Positions 5,629-9,608 of a stretch of 9,608 nt of DNA are shown piece after piece; position 1 is the first letter of the stretch; every line of letters starts with the position of its first letter. The position numbers and the translations under genes were made by a program. This DNA is from JANXVV01 sp038230975 (GTDB taxonomy: Bacteria > Planctomycetota > Phycisphaerae > Tepidisphaerales > Tepidisphaeraceae). The stretch covers positions 1-9,608 of the forward strand of contig JBBRMF010000198.1 of the NCBI GenBank assembly GCA_038230975.1, in the 5' to 3' direction. The notes under the pieces were generated by a model that searched no databases, was not told where the DNA came from, and was given only the letters and a program-made list of their open reading frames with translations.

Positions 5629-7311
5629 ATGGCTAACGATAACGAAAAAATTATCTACTCAATGATCGGCGTCACCAAGGCGCACGAAAAGAAGGTCGTC
5701 CTTAAGGATATCTACCTTTCCTACTTCTACGGCGCGAAGATCGGTGTGCTCGGCCTAAACGGTGCCGGAAAGAGTTCACTTCTGCGGATCATGGCCGGGA
5801 TCGATACCAAGTTTGACGGGCAGATTAATAAATCTCCCGGGTATACCGTAGGCTTCCTTGAGCAGGAACCGAAACTCGATGAGCATCTCACCGTTCGGCA
5901 GGTAGTTGAACAAGGTGCGAAAAAAACGATGGATATCCTCCACGAGTTCAACGCCATCAGCGATCAAATGGCTGAGCCGATGGACGATGACACGATGAAC
6001 AAACTGCTTGATCGGCAGGGCAACCTTCAAGAGCAGATCGATCACCTGGGCGCCTGGGATATTGACCAGCAACTTGAGATGGCCATGGATGCCCTGCGCT
6101 GCCCACCGGGCGACGCGATCATCAAGCCCCTTTCTGGCGGTGAGAAACGGCGAGTCGCGCTTTGTCGTCTACTGCTGCAGAAACCGGATATCCTGCTGCT
6201 CGATGAGCCGACCAATCACCTCGATGCCGAATCAATCGGATGGCTCGAGCAGCATCTGAAGCGGTATGAAGGCACGATCATCGCCGTCACGCACGACCGG
6301 TACTTTCTGGACAACGTTGCCGGCTGGATTCTCGAACTGGATCGCGGGCAGGGCATTCCATACAAGGGCAACTACACCTCATGGCTCGAGCAGAAAAAAG
6401 CGCGCCTGGCGATCGAAGAAAAGACCGAGTCCGCCCGTCAAAAAATGCTGGCCCGCGAATTGGAATGGGTGCGCGCCTCTCCCCGCGCGCGGCAAGCCAA
6501 GAGCAAGGCCCGGTTGCAGGCGTACGAGCAACTGCTCAATGCGGATACACGCGGTAAAGATACGGATATTGAAATCGTCATCCCCCCCGGCCCGCGTCTG
6601 GGTCAACTCGTGATTCATGCGGACAAAGTCGCCAAAGCCTATGGCGACAATCTGCTCTACCAGAACCTTTCCTTCAGCCTGCCGCCGGGCGGGATCGTCG
6701 GAATCATCGGTCCGAACGGGGCCGGCAAAACGACACTCTTCCGCATGATCATCGGCTCAGAAAAACCCGATAGCGGCGTACTGAAAGTCGGAGACTCGGT
6801 CAAACTCACCTACGTTGAACAATCCCGCGATTCGCTGGAAGACAACGCCATGGTCTGGCAAGTCATCGCCGAGGGGCAGGATACTTTTCGGCTCGGAAAT
6901 AATGTGATGAATGTCCGCGCCTATATCTCCCGCTTCGGTTTTACCGGCTCGGATCAACAACAAAAAGTCGGCACCCTTTCCGGCGGCCAACGTAATCGCC
7001 TGCATCTGGCCCGCATGCTTAAGAGCGGTGCCAACGTCATCCTGCTCGATGAACCGACGAACGACCTGGATGTGAACACCATCCGGGCGATGGAAGAAGC
7101 GATGGAAAACTTCGCCGGCTGCTGCGTCGTCATCACGCACGACCGATGGTTCCTCGATCGCGTCGCCACGCACATCCTGGCGTTTGAAGGCGACAGTGAG
7201 GCGTACTGGTTTGAGGGGAACTATCAATCGTATGAAGAAGATCGGAAGAAACGACTGGGGATTAATGCCGATCAGCCGCATCGAATTAAGTATCGGAAGT
7301 TGACGAAGTGA
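5629..7311 (+). CDS. ettA: EttA, ABC-F energy-dependent translational throttle protein
   Basis: Cytoplasmic ABC-F ATPase that binds the ribosomal E site and gates entry into the elongation cycle according to ATP/ADP state. The 560-residue protein resembles E. coli EttA (555) throughout. Its first ABC domain has Walker A GLNGAGKSS (42-50), the EttA-type arm insertion (about 95-145), signature LSGGEKRR (168-175) and Walker B/catalytic LLLDEPTNHLD with E193. The linker (about 245-320) carries the P-site-tRNA interaction region, with WLEQKKARL and ELEWVR. The second domain has GPNGAGKTT (361-369), LSGGQRN (450-456), LLDEPTNDLD with E475, and the C-terminal RIKYRKLTK typical of EttA. Both catalytic glutamates are intact, so it should hydrolyse ATP. 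The frame extends back to a GTG at 5590, but family alignment favours the ATG at 5629. No Shine-Dalgarno precedes it, so initiation may be leaderless or SD-independent. It is probably monocistronic. Confidence 0.96.
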   Translation: MANDNEKIIYSMIGVTKAHEKKVVLKDIYLSYFYGAKIGVLGLNGAGKSSLLRIMAGIDTKFDGQINKSPGYTVGFLEQEPKLDEHLTVRQVVEQGAKKTMDILHEFNAISDQMAEPMDDDTMNKLLDRQGNLQEQIDHLGAWDIDQQLEMAMDALRCPPGDAIIKPLSGGEKRRVALCRLLLQKPDILLLDEPTNHLDAESIGWLEQHLKRYEGTIIAVTHDRYFLDNVAGWILELDRGQGIPYKGNYTSWLEQKKARLAIEEKTESARQKMLARELEWVRASPRARQAKSKARLQAYEQLLNADTRGKDTDIEIVIPPGPRLGQLVIHADKVAKAYGDNLLYQNLSFSLPPGGIVGIIGPNGAGKTTLFRMIIGSEKPDSGVLKVGDSVKLTYVEQSRDSLEDNAMVWQVIAEGQDTFRLGNNVMNVRAYISRFGFTGSDQQQKVGTLSGGQRNRLHLARMLKSGANVILLDEPTNDLDVNTIRAMEEAMENFAGCCVVITHDRWFLDRVATHILAFEGDSEAYWFEGNYQSYEEDRKKRLGINADQPHRIKYRKLTK

Positions 7312-7420
7312 GAACCCACTTGGGAATCAACCTCGTGAAATATTGAACGCCATCGCTCTCAACGAAATTGCCCCGTCGATATATTATCTAACTGAATAAT
7401 AACCTTTTCAGGAGACCTTC
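7312..7420 (+). promoter_or_regulatory. Spacer between ettA and the oxidoreductase gene
   Basis: The 109-base spacer turns AT-rich just before the next gene. TATTAT (7382-7387) is a possible -10 box, but no matching -35 is found at the usual distance. AGGAG (7410-7414) is the ribosome binding site of the oxidoreductase gene, six bases before its ATG. Only a short inverted repeat (AAGTG...CACTT) lies near the ettA stop, and there is no T-tract, so no confident terminator can be called. Confidence 0.3.
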
Positions 7421-8746
7421 ATGCCACGTCACACGAGCCGCCGTCAAATTCTCAAGGGTGCAGCCGCCGCCGGCATGGGGTTCTGGGTGAGTGGACGGGG
7501 GGCATGGGCGGATGAGTCGAGCAATAAACCAGTCCCGCCCAGCGAGAAACTAAACGTTGGATTTGTCGGAGTCGCCCATCGCGCCGAGGCGGATTTGGCG
7601 GAAGTCTCGGCGCTGAAAAATGTCAACGTGATCGCTCTATGCGACATCAACGAGACTTACCTGGCCGAGGCCAGCCAGAAGTTTCCAGGGGCAGAGGTCT
7701 ATCACGATTTTCGGCACATGATCGACGGTGAGCGCGATCTGGATGCGGTCGTCGTGGCTACGCCGGATCACACGCACGCGATCGCGACGGTGACGGCCAT
7801 GAAGGCCGGCAAGCACGTCTACTGCGAAAAACCGTTGACACGCACGCTCTTCGAGGCACGCACCGTGACCGAGACCGCCGCCAAACTGAAGCGCGTCACC
7901 CAAATGGGCACGCAGATTCACGCCGGTGCCAACTACCGCCGAACCGTTGAACTGGTTCGCAGCGGCGCCGTCGGGCCGATTCGCGAAGTCCATGTATTCT
8001 GCAACAAGACCTGGTCGGCCACGCAACCTGTCATCGGTTCGCCTGAAATTCCGAAGGATCTGCATTACGATCTCTGGAACGGCCCGACCGCGGCGCGGCC
8101 ATACAACCCCGCCTATCTGCCGGAGACCTGGCGTCGTTACTGGAATTTTGGCAGCGGTACACTTGGCGATATGGGATGCCATTATCTCGATCTGGCGTTT
8201 TGGGCGCTCGATTTGAAATACCCCACGCGCATAACCACCGAAGGCCCGGCCATTCAGTTGGAAAACTGCCCCACCTGGTTGATCGCCCACTGGCAATTCC
8301 CGGCGCGCAAAGACGCCCCACCGGTGAAACTCTCCTGGTACGATGGCGGAAAACGCCCGTCCGCATGCGACGATTGGGAAGTCAATCCAAAGTGGAAAGA
8401 TGGTGTACTGTTCGTCGGCACGACTGGCGCTATCTTTGCGGACTATTCAATACACAAGCTCTATCCGGAAGATGATTTCGTCGGCTTCCAAGCCCCGAAA
8501 CATAGCATTCCCGCGTCGATCGGACACCACAAAGAATGGGTACAAGCCTGCCTGCGGAATGATCCCAACGGCACCACTTGCCGATTCGACTACAGCGGCC
8601 CTTTAACCGAAACGGTGTTGCTGGGAACGTTGGCCCATCGGCTCGGCAAAACGCTGGAGTGGGATGCGGCGAATCTTCGCGTCACCAACGCGCCGGAAGC
8701 CGATGCGCTAATTCGGCCGGCGTATCGAGAGGGTTGGACGTTGTAA
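7421..8746 (+). CDS. Tat-exported Gfo/Idh/MocA family oxidoreductase
   Basis: NAD(P)-dependent sugar or polyol oxidoreductase family protein of 441 residues. Residues 1-30 form a twin-arginine signal: R7-R8 in SRRQILKG, a hydrophobic alanine/glycine-rich stretch, and likely cleavage after AWA30. This implies export of a folded, cofactor-loaded enzyme. The Rossmann domain starts at about 43 (KLNVGFVGVAHRA). The family motif EKPL is at 136-139 with K137, the residue usually involved in catalysis. The C-terminal domain has LGDMGCHYLDLAFWAL (248-263, H254) and GHHKEWVQACL (368-378), both typical of the large planctomycete branch. The usual GxGxxG nucleotide loop reads G50-V-A52-H-R-A55, with two glycines replaced by alanine. 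Substrate is unknown; such genes often sit in carbohydrate or polysaccharide breakdown settings, but no glycosidase is nearby. The ATG start is supported by AGGAG six bases upstream. Confidence 0.93.
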   Translation: MPRHTSRRQILKGAAAAGMGFWVSGRGAWADESSNKPVPPSEKLNVGFVGVAHRAEADLAEVSALKNVNVIALCDINETYLAEASQKFPGAEVYHDFRHMIDGERDLDAVVVATPDHTHAIATVTAMKAGKHVYCEKPLTRTLFEARTVTETAAKLKRVTQMGTQIHAGANYRRTVELVRSGAVGPIREVHVFCNKTWSATQPVIGSPEIPKDLHYDLWNGPTAARPYNPAYLPETWRRYWNFGSGTLGDMGCHYLDLAFWALDLKYPTRITTEGPAIQLENCPTWLIAHWQFPARKDAPPVKLSWYDGGKRPSACDDWEVNPKWKDGVLFVGTTGAIFADYSIHKLYPEDDFVGFQAPKHSIPASIGHHKEWVQACLRNDPNGTTCRFDYSGPLTETVLLGTLAHRLGKTLEWDAANLRVTNAPEADALIRPAYREGWTL

Positions 8747-8770
8747 GCAAGCGATTAGAACGCCTTGCTT
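8745..8770. terminator. Weak inverted repeat at the 3' end of the oxidoreductase gene
   Basis: AAGCAAG (8745-8751), overlapping the TAA stop, can pair with CTTGCTT (8764-8770) across a 12-base loop. It lies between two convergent genes, where a terminator would be useful. The stem is AT-rich and no T-tract follows on either strand, so function is uncertain. Confidence 0.25.
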
Positions 8771-8800
8771 GGAGTAGCAGTTGACAATCGCCGGTGATGG

Positions 8801-9247
8801 CTAACTCTGCGCAGTCCAAGGCCATTCAGGATCAACAAATATCGGCAAGTCAGGTCGAGGGGTCAGCATGTCATTTTCCAGGAACACGCGCCACCTGATT
8901 TGAAGTCGCGGATACCGATGGAGAAATTCCTGCCAGGCGGCGTAGTGAGAGCGAAGATAGAAAGTTTTCTCCGAAAAAGCGTCCGCCATCTTTTGCTGTT
9001 CGGTGGCTTTTAGTTGAGACGCCTGCATCTGCTTTTCAAGTTCGGCGATTTTCGCCTTCAGTTGTTCATTCTCCGCAGCAAGTTGAGTTTTTCGCTCCTG
9101 GGCTTCCTTCAGCTGGGCAAGTGTGCCCTGATACATCTGTTTAAGTTGTTCGGGCCTGAGCTCATCTTCCGCCAGCACCAAAGGCACCGGCGCAACGACT
9201 AGCTGAGCAAAAACCATCACAAACAATATCCAGCACCGCCATGACAT
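8801..9247 (-). CDS. Exported coiled-coil protein, function unknown
   Basis: A 148-residue secreted or periplasmic protein. Residues 1-26 form a signal peptide (MSWRCWILFVMVFAQLVVAP onward, ending PLVLA, cleavage before EDEL). Residues about 33-90 form a continuous heptad-like coiled coil rich in Q, K, E, A and L (for example LAQLKEAQERKTQLAAENEQ). The remainder (91-148) is a compact aromatic segment, FYLRSHYAAWQEFLHRYPRL followed by QIRWRVFLENDML and a proline-rich end (PRPDLPIFVDPEWPW). No enzyme motif is seen. Dimerisation or oligomerisation through the coil is likely; the C-terminal module may bind a partner. The frame continues upstream to a GTG at 9271, but the ATG at 9247 is chosen because AAGGA (9256-9260) lies eight bases before it and the signal peptide starts there. 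It converges with the oxidoreductase gene. Confidence 0.78.
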   Translation of the reverse strand: MSWRCWILFVMVFAQLVVAPVPLVLAEDELRPEQLKQMYQGTLAQLKEAQERKTQLAAENEQLKAKIAELEKQMQASQLKATEQQKMADAFSEKTFYLRSHYAAWQEFLHRYPRLQIRWRVFLENDMLTPRPDLPIFVDPEWPWTAQS

Positions 9248-9287
9248 GGCACCCGTCCTTTCACTGAACACGACAAATCACCCCATT

Positions 9288-9316
9288 ACTTTACGATCAG
9301 TATCGCAAGTCCACAA
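9288..9316 (-). promoter_or_regulatory. Possible promoter of the coiled-coil gene
   Basis: On the minus strand TTGTGG (9311-9316) and TAAAGT (9288-9293) are separated by 17 bases, the usual sigma-70 spacing. Each hexamer is only a partial consensus match. It lies about 40 bases before the start codon and just downstream of the terminator of the preceding gene, which is where a new transcription unit should begin. Confidence 0.3.
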
Positions 9317-9350
9317 TGCTCAACTTTTTGGAGTTTTGATATCCGTGAAA

Positions 9351-9382
9351 GCGGCCCCGCAAGCTGTTGCTCGCGGGGCCGC
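9351..9382 (-). terminator. Strong rho-independent-type terminator of the PEP-CTERM gene
   Basis: GCGGCCCCGC (9351-9360) and GCGGGGCCGC (9373-9382) form a perfect 10-bp GC stem. After one A-C mismatch the helix continues for three more pairs (AGC/GCT), closed by a four-base TGTT loop. Read on the minus strand, the stem is followed by TTTC, a short T-tract. It lies about 57 bases after the stop of the PEP-CTERM gene and before the coiled-coil gene, so it most likely ends the former transcript. The T-tract is short, so efficiency is uncertain. Confidence 0.75.
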
Positions 9383-9439
9383 GGAAATCATTGGATAAGG
9401 TTCGGCTGTTTTCTACACACCCAACCTACTCACTCAGGC

Positions 9440-9608
9440 TCAGTTCATAACCGCAACCTTGTTGGTCCGACGACGGCGGGCCAGAAGACCCATCGCACCC
9501 AGGCCCAGGAGGGACAGGGTTGTCGGTTCCGGCACGATCAGGCCAGCCACGCCACCCGCCAACACACGGCTACCCGAGTAGTTGAACTTGAGCGTCAAAG
9601 CATTGGCC
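9440..9608 (-). CDS. PEP-CTERM sorting-domain protein, C-terminal fragment
   Basis: The gene enters from the right edge; only the last 55 residues are visible. They end in a PEP-CTERM signal: VPEPTTLSLLGLGAMGLLA, a proline-glutamate-proline motif followed by a hydrophobic transmembrane stretch, then RRRR and a nine-residue tail (TNKVAVMN preceded by the arginines). Such proteins are exported by Sec, recognised by an exosortase at the PEP motif and cleaved, and usually reach the cell surface or extracellular matrix. The preceding residues (ANALTLKFNYSGSRVLAGGV) look like the end of a beta-rich domain, but the function cannot be told from this fragment. The stop is TGA at 9440-9442, followed by the strong terminator at 9351-9382. 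The 5' end and signal peptide lie outside the window. Confidence 0.88.
   Translation of the reverse strand, partial: ANALTLKFNYSGSRVLAGGVAGLIVPEPTTLSLLGLGAMGLLARRRRTNKVAVMN

Noticed and set aside
5505..5630. 42-codon N-terminal extension of the secreted-protein gene
   Set aside because: It would bury a clear signal peptide and ignore the GGAGG ribosome binding site just before the ATG at 5504, and it would overlap the ettA start.
6757..7281. Minus-strand open frame of 174 codons
   Set aside because: It is antisense to the second ABC domain of ettA; the composition is a mirror of the coding strand.
7637..8296. Minus-strand open frame of 219 codons
   Set aside because: It lies antisense inside the oxidoreductase gene, whose motifs are clear; high GC at third positions explains the long open frame.
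1..9608. CRISPR array, tRNA, phage or transposon genes, toxin-antitoxin or defence system
   Set aside because: No spaced direct repeats, cloverleaf sequence, transposase, integrase or known defence motif was seen; the only repeats are the two palindromic elements reported.

Overview
The window looks like a core, non-mobile chromosomal stretch of a planctomycete, most likely of the class Phycisphaerae. The evidence is a C-terminal PEP-CTERM sorting tail at the right edge, a membrane protein ending in the CxxCGYDLRA...CPECG zinc ribbon common in that phylum, a Tat-exported Gfo/Idh/MocA oxidoreductase of the type planctomycetes carry in many copies, small secreted proteins rich in 'PATQP', and moderately high GC. 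The taxonomic call rests on recognising these families, not on a marker gene. I see no tRNA, rRNA, CRISPR array, transposase, integrase or phage gene.

Layout from left to right: (1) a short left flank (1-121). (2) A minus-strand sugar-acid dehydratase of the YjhG/YagF type (122-2095). (3) A divergent intergenic region with a short hairpin that looks like a dispersed repeat, then a plus-strand M29 aminopeptidase (2229-3347). (4) A near-perfect palindrome of about 82 bp lying exactly between two convergent genes. (5) Three minus-strand genes: a HEAT-repeat protein (3434-4402), a two-TM zinc-ribbon protein (4476-4931) and a small secreted protein of unknown function (5013-5504). (6) A divergent promoter region leading to plus-strand ettA, an ABC-F translation factor (5629-7311), then a Tat-signal Gfo/Idh/MocA oxidoreductase (7421-8746). 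(7) Minus-strand genes for an exported coiled-coil protein (8801-9247) and, after a strong terminator hairpin, the 3' end of a PEP-CTERM protein (9440-9608, 5' end outside the window).

The genes do not form one pathway. Most appear to be single transcription units with their own ribosome binding site or spacer. The dehydratase and the Gfo/Idh oxidoreductase could both serve sugar or sugar-acid breakdown, but they are 5 kb apart and not co-transcribed. I found no convincing new multi-gene system. The most distinctive non-coding object is the 82-bp palindrome built from a roughly 10-bp repeating unit. The least-understood proteins are the three small exported or membrane proteins.
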